This document shows positions 12,650 to 21,285 of a DNA stretch of 64,000 nucleotides, in pieces. Positions within the stretch are counted from its first letter, which is position 1. The number at the start of each line of letters is the position of its first letter. The stretch lies in contig CM032802.1 in NCBI GenBank assembly GCA_019155185.1, forward strand, positions 13,621,638 to 13,685,637. The letters are read 5' to 3'. The position numbers and the translations under genes were made by a program. This DNA is from Beaufortia kweichowensis (lineage: Eukaryota > Chordata > Actinopteri > Cypriniformes > Gastromyzontidae). The notes beneath the pieces are model-generated. The model made no database searches and was not told the DNA's origin. It saw nothing but the letters and a program-made list of their open reading frames with translations.

Positions 12650-15600
12650 GACATCATTAGCTTGACTTGTGGGTTGGAAAGCCCAGGTGAAGAGTTTTTC
12701 TTGAGTTTTCAGTCATGATGTGCAAGTAGCTCTGTTTGGCTTTACTCCCTTCCCACGATTCAACTACATTTGTGCTCCGTCTGTTCACATCCTGCAATGT
12801 CAACAAAACCAACAACACTTCACGTTAAGATGCAAATATCTGCCCACGTTAAGACACGAACGACTGCTCACTTTCTGTCAATCAATCAAAGCAGAAAAAC
12901 AGTGTGCAGCTGTTGGACAACAACACGTACAGAAACCGCTAATAAATAGCAACCACCAACATACAGAACATTGTATGACGCGGATAAGGTACGAAAACAT
13001 GCTCAGACAGATGTCAACTCACCATCATGAAGTAAAACTCGCAGTCTGCCGAGCAGGTGCTTTCAAACTCAAAAGTGATGCGGCCGTACTCGACACCAGA
13101 CGTCCCTTGGACTGACACTGGCAACTTTATCAAAAACAAATCATATAGTATTCCCAACATTTTTTAATAAAAAAAATTTAATTTTTAAATATCTCACAGC
13201 CCTAGAAAAAGTATACCAAGAACACAATGTCATTAATGCTTTATTGTGAATAAACCACAGCAATTGACCAATCACCATCAAGGACCCAAACTATCTATTT
13301 TATAAATAAGAATAGGTTCATAATCACAAAATGTGTAACAGAGAGAGTCCAGCACAGCGTGTCTGAACTAGACGGCAGTACAAAGCTTTCATAAATACAG
13401 TCAATGAACACAATGTACTGTGGACGGCACTTAAACGCATATCAGCGTGCTTATGAGAAGGTGGGCAGACTCACTTGAATCCAGGTACTCTGAGGGTTAA
13501 GATGAGATAATCATTATCTGAACGACCTGTTCCAGTGTGAATTTGATCGCCAGCTACCTCCCAACCTAACACACACACAGAGCGAACAGAAATGAAGCTG
13601 TTGCAACTAAATATACCGTATGTTTCACAAAGCTCTGAGAAAAAGCACAACAGCGACATCTACTGAAACAGAAACAGACATTACAACAGCATTCTGTAAC
13701 ATCAACACCATGCTGTCCTTGTGTAATCTCTCACCATTCAAGCCATCACACTTGCTGTTGGCCACATTGAAGCAGTATGTCTGGCAGGCAACACGTTCCA
13801 CCACTTGTATTCATAGCCGAGGACAGGCTCTGTGCCAGCCGGGCAACGGATGCAACACAGTCCATGTATTATTTAAAATTATAATTACTGTTAAAAAAAG
13901 TAAAAAAAATTAATTCTTGTAAATGACCTTTAACCCCATCAGAATATGTCCCTGGTGGGCAGGGAGAACAGTTAGCTGTGTCGTTGTTATAGAAACCAGG
14001 ATTGCAGGGAGGACATGGCTCCAGCTGACCAGAAGGTGGCAGCGTTACTGCACCTGGAGCATCTTCTAGACAAATCTGAGGCTCGATCCATTTATACATC
14101 ACCTGAGTCTGAGAGAGAGGGAGCAGTAGAGGAGCAAAGTCTTAAATTATTTGTTCTTATCAGCATAATTTAGAACTCCAACTATTGAGTCTAAATATTT
14201 TAGCTGAAACACGTTTATAAAAAACATTTTTCTGGAATAAAAGCCAAATGACTAGAATGTCTAGAATGTCTAGATGTGATTCTGGCATGCGTGTAGCTTC
14301 AAATAGTATAAATATAAATATTTATTATAGATTCTAACAAACATAAAACAAACACAGAGGCAAGTGAAAACATTTATCTTGACACCCTTTACACCACCAG
14401 AAGATTACTCAATAAAGGTCACATGACATAATACATCAAGAAGACAAAACAAGAATACGTTTGTCACAAAAAGATTCTGTAATGTTTAACATTTCAATAC
14501 AATCATGTTTGTTTACCTTGCTCTTCTCATCACAGGTGCTGTAGGTCTGGATGTAGTCTTTCTGCGAGCATGGAGGTCTGCTTCTGCACATGGAAGAACC
14601 TTCAGCTGTTACAAGACATAACACACATCAAATATGATTAGAAACGTAAAGCTACTTTAAATAAGCTATAGAAAAACAATTATCATCATTAACAAACACA
14701 CACATTCTGATTGAAATTATTTATTGTGAGCAGTGAAAAGTTTAAGCATAATATCAAGGTAAAGAAAGAAGATAAATTAGTCTGAACAGAGAACTTCTTA
14801 TTATCATTTTATGCAGACTACATCAATAAAGTTAAATCTGTGTCCTTCTGTACATAGCAATTAAAGTCCACCATTTAGAGAACACGTCTTCACAATCCAT
14901 GCATTTATGAAAATCGAACCCATGACCGTGACAGATATAGCACCAGTTGATCCAAAACAACACTATCACAAGAAAACATAATTCTTGTATATATGGCAGA
15001 GGTACTTTAATATTTACTCACAGGCAGGGCTGTAGCTAGAGGATTCGGGGCCCCCTGAAAAAATATTGATGTGGGCCGCCACAGAATACAATATTCTGTA
15101 TTCTTACAAAATAACAATCAGATAACAAATAAATGTAAATAAAGGTTTTTAATGAACATCAAAAGCAAAATATTCAAATATAACATTATATATGAAAAAC
15201 AAATAGAGAGCAAACACTAAAACAAATTTCAATCAGTAATGAACTTTGAAATAACAATGAAAATTATACAAATTATTATATGTATACCATTAAGAAATAC
15301 AATTAAATCCTCGTGCAACCATTCATGACAAACTAATAAAAAAAACTAACAAATGTCAAGAAATTATTAAATAAAAACAATTTTAAAAAGACCAGCAATT
15401 TAATAGTTTCTCCCATGAGTCTGATATAATTCATAAATCAAAAAGTAAACATTCAGAAATGGTCAAGAATGCAGTCAAATGTAAAATAAAACCATTAAAA
15501 TTACTCAGTCTTATTTTTTTAATAAAGATAATTTGGCACTGCATAATATATTTTAAAGCAAATAAATGTAGCCATCCAAGAGTAGTGTTGTTTGCGTGCT

Positions 15601-17369
15601 TTCTCTAATGTGATTAATACATCATCAGCAGACAGGTGCGTAGCATAATGTCACTTTTATATGTATAAGCGCTTTATACAATATGATTGTGCTTGTGATA
15701 TGCGTCGTGACTCGTGTCCAGATTTTCTTTTGAGCGCCGGTAATAGGTGATAGGCTACATAACCTGTCGTAAAGAATGTCTTGATCGACTGGGATACAGC
15801 AGCTCTTCTGGCCTCCCTCTCCTTCTTTACATGCTGTTTCTGGTACCCTGATTTATGTTTTCGTTTCATTTTCAATCGGTCAGTCAGTTTCCTATTCTTC
15901 CACTAACTTCATCTCTAACTTTAGCTGCCGCGTCAACACTGATTGGCTCTATTCACGAGCTAGGTTGGGACTTACAATTTTATTGGGTCCCTCATATGTT
16001 TGTCACTGACTGAATAATTAATAAATACTAAACCATTTTTATGGAGGGGTGAAGAGCAAATATTTGGAAAACTAATTTCATCAAATTGCATGTTTCTGTG
16101 GTTTTCATTAAAATCTCTGGCATACAACTAATATAAATATTACAATTATTCACAGAACAGGGGCTTATATAGTATAACTGCTGGATTTTGTGGGGCCCCC
16201 ACTGCCCACAAAATAATTGTCACCACCTTTCACCCATCAGCAATGGCCCTCCTCACAGGCGTAGTGTGTTTTTGTATTGCAAGGGGTGCAGGAACTAGCC
16301 CCTCGACCCAAGTAGGTGTCCCGAGGACAGAGCTCACCCGGGGTGCGACTGAAAGTCGCGTCTGTTTACTTACAGTATGTGTTCCCCACTCTCCATGACT
16401 GGTCAATTTTAGCCATTTTTTATTGGAATCCTAGTCCATCTCTTGACACTGGTCATTTTGAACACTGTGTGCACTCCTGAGCAGACATTTCTAGAAACTC
16501 GCCGGCCCCCATGAAAATGCTGACGGAGAGGGAGGGGCATAAGGAGCAAGAGCCAATCAGAGAAGAATCTCAATTACAGTCAGTCATACTTTTATCAGCT
16601 TGTTTAGTAATGACATAAGGAATACTGTTTCCGGGTCCAAGAATCCAGTATTTAAGCTAAACGTTTATAAATTCACAGTGTACATTACATACAGTCTCCA
16701 GGCTCACCGAATCTCTGACAAAAAATTAATCGTTGTCTTGCGATAGAGAATAAAGGTTATGATTGTGTTTTTTCTGGTAGTTTTACAGCACACCACAAAG
16801 GTATTTTAGCATTATTATTGTTTGTCTTTGAAGATTTTATTGGATCATATAGTGTTTATTATTTGTATTGGTCTATTTTTAAATGGTAAACATATGTTTA
16901 TCTGTAGAGTGTTCCAGATTAACATTTCACTGCAAGTTGTATATGTGTATAACAAATAAAATTTTGAATCTTTTCTTTAGCTGACATTTAAGTTAGTTTA
17001 GACAAAAAATGGGTCATTTTTAATTTCATACTGTCTTAACTTGCTGTGCGGTCTACATGCGAAGCACACATGGGCACATCCCACATATAGAGACAGAGAA
17101 GTCAAAGACTTTGGGAATTACTCCAGTACAAACTCTGACTGACTGAGAGGAAATTCCTCAGAGCTGATAAGGGGTGACAAAAATGTTGTTTAAAAGAATA
17201 TGCTTTGGAAATCCCTTTTTTCTGACACAATTAGGCAGGGAAACACACACAATGTGAACCTACTGCAGTCTGTGCCCTGCACAGGGTCCGGTAATCCTGT
17301 ACACTGATTTGGGTTTAAAGGAATGGCCACCCTCCATCTGGATCCTGTGCTGTCACATTCTGTGTCCGT
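8680..17369 (-). CDS. elapor2: elapor2-like gene (ELAPOR/KIAA1324L/EIG121 family), partial and damaged
   Basis: Sixteen exons on the minus strand encode a type I membrane protein of the ELAPOR family. In order they give cysteine-rich motifs (GTDC, SSCTPC, CPPCNPGF, CSPCPPGTYSDG, CPAGHYIDKETNRCLECPP), the MRH-like region (KYYHLFNISLCG...ICQSTIIPSD...ISDVHFFYR...VSLRCNPEK), a transmembrane helix (KVGAGLGALCAVLLVSLTCYFW) and a tail with YKYSKLVM and CELPAADSCAIMEGE. Tail residues EEEEVVYANRFSLLDKLKAIATK and the GIEGACK motif favour ELAPOR2 over ELAPOR1. Family knowledge: these are late-secretory/endolysosomal glycoproteins, and the Xenopus EIG121-like protein promotes BMP signalling. Most splice phases agree with each other. 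Lesions: frame breaks in three exons (13783-13789, 12695-12699, 9039-9045), a doubtful junction 13475/13117, a missing acceptor near 13863, about 200 codons absent between 17264 and 16348, and a small exon absent between 10382 and 9246. Exon 1 is not in view. It may be a decaying duplicate or an under-polished assembly. Confidence 0.85.
8935..9105 (-). CDS. elapor2: elapor2 exon: juxtamembrane and transmembrane segment (frameshifted)
   Basis: Acceptor ctaag at 9106-9110, donor aaaaa|gtatga at 8934. The frame starts DTVYVWTEPRLCTGGLALPLKK and is then broken. The expected continuation CESIDFWLKVGAGLG...CYFWKKNKK lies in the next frame. Removing one A from the 7-base run (T on plus strand, 9039-9045) restores it. 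The about 22-residue hydrophobic helix is followed by WKKNKK, a stop-transfer anchor. The single extra base in a homopolymer could be a sequencing error or a real mutation. Confidence 0.88.
9180..9246 (-). CDS. elapor2: elapor2 exon: ACPRCTDADYHGIEGACK segment
   Basis: Donor CAG|gttctt at 9179. The best acceptor is tcaag at 9247; an in-frame TAA just upstream rules out a start at the next AG. The frame gives (S)ACPRCTDADYHGIEGACKDGVQ. The cysteine spacing and GIEGACK pattern are ELAPOR2-like. The phase-2 start fits the phase-2 end of the exon at 10382, although homologues have another small exon between them. Confidence 0.85.
9310..10026 (-). repeat. Three scattered SINE/LINE-tail fragments in an intron
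   Basis: Minus-oriented tail fragments occur at about 9312-9350, 9799-9860 and 9986-10026. Each contains a variant of 'catttatgcatttggcagatg' followed by 'tttcgtccaaagc' or similar. Each copy is truncated. The rest of this intron (9247-10381) has no recognisable exon; I specifically looked for the family's CDGC...FHFLWES segment and did not find it. Confidence 0.5.
10382..10483 (-). CDS. elapor2: elapor2 exon: MRH region, RCNPEK segment
   Basis: Acceptor gtgaag at 10484-10489, donor CCGAG|gtaaac at 10381. With the split arginine codon from the previous exon it reads YR STQVTTSCPRGRNAVVSL then RCNPEKTARGEISMP. The pattern V-T-x-S-C...G-R...V-x-L-R-C matches the MRH-like region of the family. 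The exon ends in phase 2. Confidence 0.9.
10634..10730 (-). CDS. elapor2: elapor2 exon: MRH region, DVHFFYR segment
   Basis: Acceptor ggcacag at 10731-10737, donor TACCG|gtactg at 10633. The frame is (G)ATVEKSLNGITARPELF, then PSPSRRISDVHFFYR, matching the family pattern LxGITxxxELF...PDVxFFYR. The splice phases at both ends agree with the neighbouring exons. Confidence 0.9.
11666..11849 (-). CDS. elapor2: elapor2 exon: CRDNVTG...ICQSTIIPSD segment
   Basis: Acceptor tacaag at 11850-11855, donor CATG|gtaaga at 11665. The frame GRKAAVCRDNVTG...VEAFICQSTIIPSDW... ends ALSSQSISLADTFHG. It contains NVT, a potential N-glycosylation site. It joins in phase 0 to the previous exon (SLCGAE|GRK) and in phase 1 to the next. 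Undamaged. Confidence 0.92.
11926..12099 (-). CDS. elapor2: elapor2 exon: GPSFTAKGTKYYHLFNISLCG segment
   Basis: Acceptor atttacag at 12100-12107, donor GAG|gtacta at 11925. The frame EHSVCFSDCLFTRTEQNRTL, then QFDFSALASAGSIMN, then GPSFTAKGTKYYHLFNISLC. The last part is the start of the MRH-like region. NRT and NIS are potential glycosylation sites. Both junctions are phase 0. Confidence 0.93.
12282..12545 (-). CDS. elapor2: elapor2 exon: cysteine-rich CPAGHYIDKETNRC segment
   Basis: Acceptor tccattag at 12546-12553, donor AACAAG|gtattg at 12281, exactly 88 codons. The frame VRQYANDMVKIDSISVINAI...SACRACAL...CVPCPAGHYIDKETNRC...CPPNTILSGHHIYGK...CGPGSKSNK has the CxxCPxGxY repeats of the EGF/TNFR-like cysteine-rich part of the ectodomain. 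Undamaged. Confidence 0.93.
12599..12646. repeat. (GT)24 microsatellite filling a short intron
   Basis: A perfect 24-copy GT tract on the plus strand, CA on the gene strand. It begins 6 bases after the donor at 12652 and occupies 48 of the 107 intron bases (12546-12652). Confidence 0.97.
12653..12791 (-). CDS. elapor2: elapor2 exon: VESWEGSKAKQSY segment (frameshifted)
   Basis: Acceptor attgcag at 12792-12798, donor AATGAT|gtcagt at 12652. The frame DVNRRSTNVVESWEGSKAKQ, then SYLHIMTENSRK, must shift by one base to reach FTWAFQPTSQAND, which matches the family and joins in phase 0 to VRQYAND. Dropping one A from the run at 12695-12699 (T on plus strand) restores it. This is the second homopolymer frame break in the gene. 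Confidence 0.85.
13023..13117 (-). CDS. elapor2: elapor2 exon: GRITFEFESTCSADCEFYFMM segment
   Basis: Donor ATGATG|gtgagt at 13022. The frame TSGVEYGRITFEFESTCSAD then CEFYFMM matches the family pattern RITFxFExxCSxxCExYFM. The nearest acceptor (gccag, 13118-13122) does not stay in frame with the donor of the previous exon. One surplus G in the short G run near 13105-13108 would explain it, or another splice site is used. Confidence 0.8.
13475..13565 (-). CDS. elapor2: elapor2 exon: WEVAGDQIHTGTGRSDNDY segment
   Basis: Acceptor gtgttag at 13566-13572, donor TTCAA|gtgagt at 13474. The frame (G)WEVAGDQIHTGTGRSDNDYL, then ILTLRVPGF, is a close family match. The first codon GGT is split G|GT with the previous exon. 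Undamaged. Confidence 0.92.
13735..13862 (-). CDS. elapor2: elapor2 exon: CPAGTEPVLGYEYKWWN segment (frame broken)
   Basis: Donor AATG|gtgaga at 13734. The first part reads CIRCPAGTEPVLGYEYKWWN, then VLP. The second part, QTYCFNVANSKCDGLN, is in another frame, with the switch at about 13783-13789. Against the family spacing this looks like a short deletion of about 7 bases rather than a homopolymer slip. At the expected exon start (about 13863) there is no AG. The only good acceptor, ttaacag, lies about 35 bases further into the intron and would put the exon out of frame. Confidence 0.8.
13928..14108 (-). CDS. elapor2: elapor2 exon: MYKWIEPQIC...CPPCNPGF segment
   Basis: Acceptor ctctctcag at 14109-14117, donor AAAG|gtcatt at 13927. 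The frame TQVMYKWIEPQICLEDAPGA, then VTLPPSGQLEPCPPCNPGFY, then NNDTANCSPCPPGTYSDGVK. The cysteine pairs are of the EGF/ephrin-receptor-like type. NDT is a potential glycosylation site. Confidence 0.93.
14517..14605 (-). CDS. elapor2: elapor2 exon: SRPPCSQKDYIQTYSTCD segment
   Basis: Acceptor tgtaacag at 14606-14613, donor AGCAAG|gtaaac at 14516. The frame (S)EGSSMCRSRPPCSQKDYI then QTYSTCDEKSK. The start completes the split TCT codon from the exon that ends at 16257. It continues into TQVMYKW in phase 0. Confidence 0.92.
14606..15016. other. Intron sequence, nothing recognised
   Basis: AT-rich intron between the exon at 14517-14605 and the hAT insertion. No exon-like or repeat feature was identified. 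Confidence 0.5.
15017..15024. repeat. hAT target-site duplication, copy 1 (ctcacagg)
   Basis: This 8-bp word recurs exactly at 16252-16259 on the far side of the element. Read on the gene strand, with its right neighbours, it is cctgtgag|taaat, the original splice-donor context of the exon that now ends at 16257. Confidence 0.8.
15025..16251 (-). mobile_element. Non-autonomous hAT-like element in an elapor2 splice donor
   Basis: It begins cagggctgtagctag and ends in aatggccctc, giving imperfect hAT-type termini (CAGGG against GAGGG). It is flanked by the 8-bp duplication ctcacagg. GGGCCCC-rich subterminal stretches at 15049-15056 and 16192-16200 support one element. The body of about 1.2 kb is AT-rich and too short for a full transposase. 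A minus-strand frame near 15760-15870 encodes a basic N-terminal fragment (see separate entry). Confidence 0.75.
15657..15875 (-). pseudogene. Remnant of a hAT transposase N-terminus
   Basis: The frame contains KRKHKSGYQKQHVKKERE and then QSIKTFFTT. A lysine-rich 'KRK.SG.QKR..KKER' start followed by a '...L..FF' motif is the usual beginning of one hAT/ZMYM-type transposase lineage. The frame then reads into unrelated sequence, and no DDE catalytic region or dimerisation domain follows within the element. Assignment rests on motif resemblance only. Confidence 0.45.
16257..16348 (-). CDS. elapor2: elapor2 exon: CPRDTYLGRGASSCTPC segment; donor hit by hAT
   Basis: Acceptor actttcag at 16349-16356. 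The frame (x)RTPGELCPRDTYLGRGASS, then CTPCNTKTHYA, matches the family's CPANxYxxxGxxxCxxC module. The donor GCCT|gtgagg at 16256 is phase 1 and completes TCT with the next exon. Donor position +6 onward now comes from the inserted hAT element. The un-inserted site would have read gtgagtaaat. Confidence 0.9.
16349..17263. other. Intron or deletion scar where several exons are expected
   Basis: Family members carry roughly 200 residues between GTxCS and the CPxxxYxxxGxxxC module. I read this 915-bp stretch on the minus strand in all frames and found none of the expected motifs (for example WxxLPxGF, an NVLYWRTTAF-like block, CxPCKPGTY). It is AT-rich and otherwise unremarkable. Confidence 0.6.
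17264..17369 (-). CDS. elapor2: elapor2 exon: ECDSTGSRWRVAIP segment (most 5' exon seen)
   Basis: Acceptor tttttttacag at 17370-17380, donor TGCA|gtaggt at 17263. The frame TDTECDSTGSRWRVAIPLNP, then NQCTGLPDPVQGTDC, is a very close match to the second coding exon of the family. The signal-peptide exon should lie further right on this strand and is not recognised in the window. Confidence 0.92.
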
Positions 17370-19000
17370 CTGTAAAAAAACACCACAATCTAAAATGAAC
17401 AGGGACCATATGGGTGCGGATGTGTGAAGTTTGACTGTAAGACTGCAAACCATGTGGATGTTTAGTATTTCTGTGTCTGTATCAGTTTGATATTAGACAT
17501 GATGAGTATGATGGAAAATCAAAAGTGTGCTTGCCTCACAGAGCCAAACTTATTGACCATCATTGTGAAGTCTGATCCGTGTATTCTGGTATAGAATTAC
17601 CAACCACTTAGAGATCAATGTAATGTGATCAACCACACTAAAAACTCAGTTTATGTGTCAATGAAGAAGTGGTTAAATCTGACTGTCAAAAACACATTAC
17701 ACAGACAATTAACAGACCATGGCTGTCTTAAACTGATACAAAGCCATAGCGGTCATGTGCACTCATGCACAAAACATCAGCGCAAACATACTTGACATGA
17801 AGACACAGACAACTATCTCTCACAGTTCATACAATTTTCACTAAACAGATGTAAAATCAGCACCAACTCAAAGATGATTCAGCTTTACTCAATAACGGAT
17901 TTGTTGATTTTAGTGACTGTATAAAAAGTGATATAGTGGTTTTGATTTAAAACTACTATATCATTTACCACATTCCTGTGGGGTCATTTAGCACTTATTA
18001 AGTGAGTGGGAAGGAAAGACCACCATCAGGAGGAAACTGATAACGAACCCCAGAATGCCCTGCTGGTCAACATACGACAGGGCAGAGATTTGGCTCTCGT
18101 AACAGTAACAAGATTTCTACAATTCTCACGCAGACCTCGCACAAGTTATTATGCAAGACTATGCAAGTTAAAATGAGAAAATATACAACATCTCATTAAA
18201 TCCATGTCATATGAACTCAATTTTAAATATTTTATGAATCAAGGCAAGTGCACACATTTAAATTCATGTTTAAGCCAAACAGGTCAATACAGATATATAT
18301 TGATTGTTTTCTGCACAGAATGGAGCGTCTGGATCACGTAACACACATATTTTAAATTACAGCCATTGCTTGATAAGTTCAACATCTCTCTATTGTTCCA
18401 TGTTGTTATACACCAGAGGCAGGGGGTGCTGAGCTCACAGTAAAAGCTGCTTCAGAGAGGATATTTTTAGCATCATATCTTTAGGCTCTTAAGATGGGCA
18501 CACAGTACTGACCATCTATGAAAAACTCAATGACACTTTAATGGAAACTTGCTCAGTTATTAAAATAACACTTGAGATAAGACACAACCAAGACAGATCA
18601 CCATTATACCATAATATTTCACAGCTGTAAAGACATGTTTCAGAAGGCATAGCATCCTAAAATGCAATCTGACACTAATCAATATATTCTGAGGAAAGCC
18701 ATATCCGTTACTTTATCAGTCAATAGGCAAGCTGTTATAGAAAGAAAAATTATACAAAGAAATTTTGTAAAAAAACCTGAAACAATATCAAAACAAAAAA
18801 AATCCACAATATCGAGGTGAGCCATTAAAAGACAAAAATTTACGATATCGAAATGGTCGGTTATGAGTTGTTATATAAACCTGGCTTTTAACTAGATATT
18901 ATAGCTTCAGTTTTAAGCTTCAGAAGACGTGAATTCTCAAAGAAGTGTCCATTAAAATACGTTTAAAGGTTCCTCAAAAAGTTACAAATACACCCGTCTG
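17370..19000. other. AT-rich non-coding stretch
   Basis: No exon, RNA gene or repeat family recognised. If the first exon of the elapor2-like gene lies to the right, this is intron 1. Confidence 0.5.
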
Positions 19001-19320
19001 TTTTGGACATTTTGGAATAAAAAACAGACTTTATGGGATCTAGATAGACTTTTTGGAATAAAATAGACTTTATGGAATCTAGATAGACTTTTTGGAATAA
19101 AATAGACTTTATGGAATCTAGATAGACTTTTTGGAATAAAATAGATTTTATGGAATCTAGATAGACTTTCTGGAATAAAATAGACTTTATGGAATTAAGA
19201 TAGACATTTTGGAAAAAAAACAGACTTTATGGAATCTAGATAGACATTTTGGAATAAAAAACAGACTTTTTGGAATCTATATAGACTTTTTGGAATAAAA
19301 TAGACTTTATGGAATCCAGA
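19001..19320. repeat. 39-bp minisatellite, left part
   Basis: About eight units built from 'gactttatggaatctagata' plus 'gactttttggaataaaata', each with small differences. The tract stops at 19320 and resumes at about 21862, so the block between was inserted into it. Confidence 0.92.
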
Positions 19321-19894
19321 GTACCCCCCCCGTATAGGTGTAGTAAGAACTCGAAGTGAGGAGATGGGGTGGTGGAGGGATGCTGGTAACGTGGGTAGAG
19401 GTAAGACGGCTGTATTTATCCTCTTGGTGTTGGTTAACTTGATTGCGTTCCTCTTGTGTTTAATTAGGTTAATGATCCGACGTGCTCCTCCCGAACTTTG
19501 TTAATAAAACATCATTTCACGAGTTCACTCTTACATATAATTAACTGGGGTATAGTAATGCGTATTTGGCGTACTGTCCGGGGAAGGGCTCCGAGCACGG
19601 GAACAGCCCGAACCCAGAGTACCCCCAAAAGGCAATTGGGTAAAGGATAGCCGCCAGACTGAGGACCCCCGAAAAGAGCTGAGATCTGGTGGGGGCCGTT
19701 GCTGGAGAAGTCGCCTGGTTGGCAAGCCGCGAGGGCCTTCGTACTCCGGAGGGAGAGGTGTGTGGCATCAGGTTGATAATTTTCATTTGCAGGCGGCAAG
19801 TATAGGAGCTTTACCGGGAGAACTCTCGCCGACGTCCGACCAAGGCTTGCGGCATCGGACGGGTAAGCCTCGCCGGCCAGGGAGGGAGAAAGGA

Positions 19895-20525
19895 TAACCT
19901 GCCTGGGAGGGCTCTCGTGGCAACTGATGGGAGATCAAGACTCCGGGTGTTGCACCAGGCGGAGGGAAGAGGCGAGAGAGGAAGACCCGCCTGGGAGGGC
20001 TCTCGTGGCAACTGATGGGAGATCAAGACTCCGGGTGTTGCAGCAGGCGGAGGGAAGAGGCGAGAGAGGAAGACCCGCCTGGGAGGGCTCTCCTGGCAAC
20101 TGATGGGAGATCAAGACTCCGGGTGTTGCACCAGGCGGAGGGAAGAGGCGAGAGAGGAAGAACCGCCTGGGAGGGCTCTCGTGGCAACTGATGGGAGATC
20201 AAGACTCCGGGTGTTGCACCAGGCGGAGGGAAGAGGCGAGAGAGGAAGACCCGCCTGGGAGGGCTCTCGTGGCAACTGATGGGAGATCAAGACTCCGGGT
20301 GTTGCACCAGGCGGGGGGAAGAGGCGAGAGAGGAAGACCCGCCTGGGAGGGCTCTCGTGGCAACTGATGGGAGATCAAACTCCGGGTGCTGCACCAGGCG
20401 AGGGGAAGAGGTGTGGAGTTTGGCCCGACAGGCGAGGAGGGAGAAAGGGAGATCCACCTGGGAGGGCTCTCGTGGCAACTGATGGGAGGTCAAGGCTCCG
20501 GGTGTTGCACCAGGTGGGGGGAAGA
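19895..20525. repeat. 88-bp G-rich tandem repeat
   Basis: The word gcctgggagg recurs at 19901, 19989, 20077, 20165, 20253 and 20341, exactly 88 bp apart, with a diverged 116-bp spaced copy at 20457. Each unit carries 'gggctctcgtggcaactgat' and 'actccgggtgttgcaccagg'. 88 is not a multiple of three and each unit shifts frame, so open frames across it are not coding. Confidence 0.93.
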
Positions 20526-20650
20526 GACGTGGGGAGGTTATTTTATATGGCTTGTCGGCCGATGAAGGTTTGGTGGGCTTCTTGATGTGAAACTGGTTAG
20601 TCCTGATGTAGCTTTGGAAAATAAATGAGGTAATTGAGAGTAGTGAAAAA

Positions 20651-20800
20651 TCAGGGAATGGTGTGTTGTACGAGAGGTGGAGCCTTGAAGCATCTCCATG
20701 CTGTTGCGTATGACTGGAGCGTCCTGGGAGAAACTGCTTGGCGGATAGTATCGGGGGAAGCGTCGAGGAGGGGTTTCAGTGGATGGGTTACGGGAATATT
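20651..20800 (-). pseudogene. Tyrosine recombinase N-terminal fragment
   Basis: The frame THPLKPLLDASPDTIRQAVS, then PRTLQSYATAWRCF, resembles the SAM-like N-terminal (core-binding) domain of YR retrotransposon recombinases. It starts in a frame overlapping the end of the RNase H frame and ends at a stop at 20651-20653. None of the catalytic half is present, so the fragment is inactive. Confidence 0.6.
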
Positions 20801-21285
20801 AATTCTGAAAAATGGGGAACTGGAGTTGGGGATAGGTCCGCCTCTGGAGCCAGCTTCCTGAATTTCTGAAACTGAAAGCGAGATAGAGAGTCGGCAATTT
20901 GGTTTTCTAAACCTGGCACGTGTTTGGCAACTATTAAGAATTGGTCGCACGTTGAGATCCATATTAAACGTCTTAGGAAACGCGTGAGAGCGGGACAATA
21001 GGAACGGCCTTTATTAATGCATTGGACGACTGCTTCGTTGTCGCAACGCACTAAGATACTTTTAGATACCCATTTGTTCCCCCACAGGAAAGCTGCTACT
21101 ACGAGAGGGTAAAGCTCAAAGAAAGCGGAGGACTGGGATGAGCCCTGCAGCTGGGGGGGCCAAGGAGATGCAAACCAACGTCCTTGGTAAAACCCCCCAA
21201 AGCCGGTTGAGGGGGCTGTGTCAGTAAATAGTTGGATGTCGATAGGAGATGAAATGAGGTTGTTATAGAAGAGGGAAAGGCCGTT
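20788..21285 (-). pseudogene. RNase H domain of DIRS-like element
   Basis: Just after an in-frame TGA (21286-21288) the frame continues NGLSLFYNN...QLFTDTAPSTGFGG, FFELYPLVVAAFLW, RCDNEAVVQCINKG and finally PGLENQIADSLSRFQ. The first Asp (FTDTA), Glu (FFELYP), second Asp (RCDNEA) and last Asp (ADSLSR) are the catalytic carboxylates of an RNase H fold, as in DIRS-type polyproteins. It is continuous with the RT part apart from that stop. Confidence 0.8.

Noticed and set aside
12720..13115. 131-codon plus-strand frame opposite the elapor2 exons
   Set aside because: It overlaps minus-strand exons with correct splice sites and clear family motifs; it is their antisense shadow.
19811..20585. Open frames over the 88-bp repeat (for example at 20279-20482 and 20287-20493)
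   Set aside because: They lie on both strands, the period is not a multiple of three, and they show no domain.
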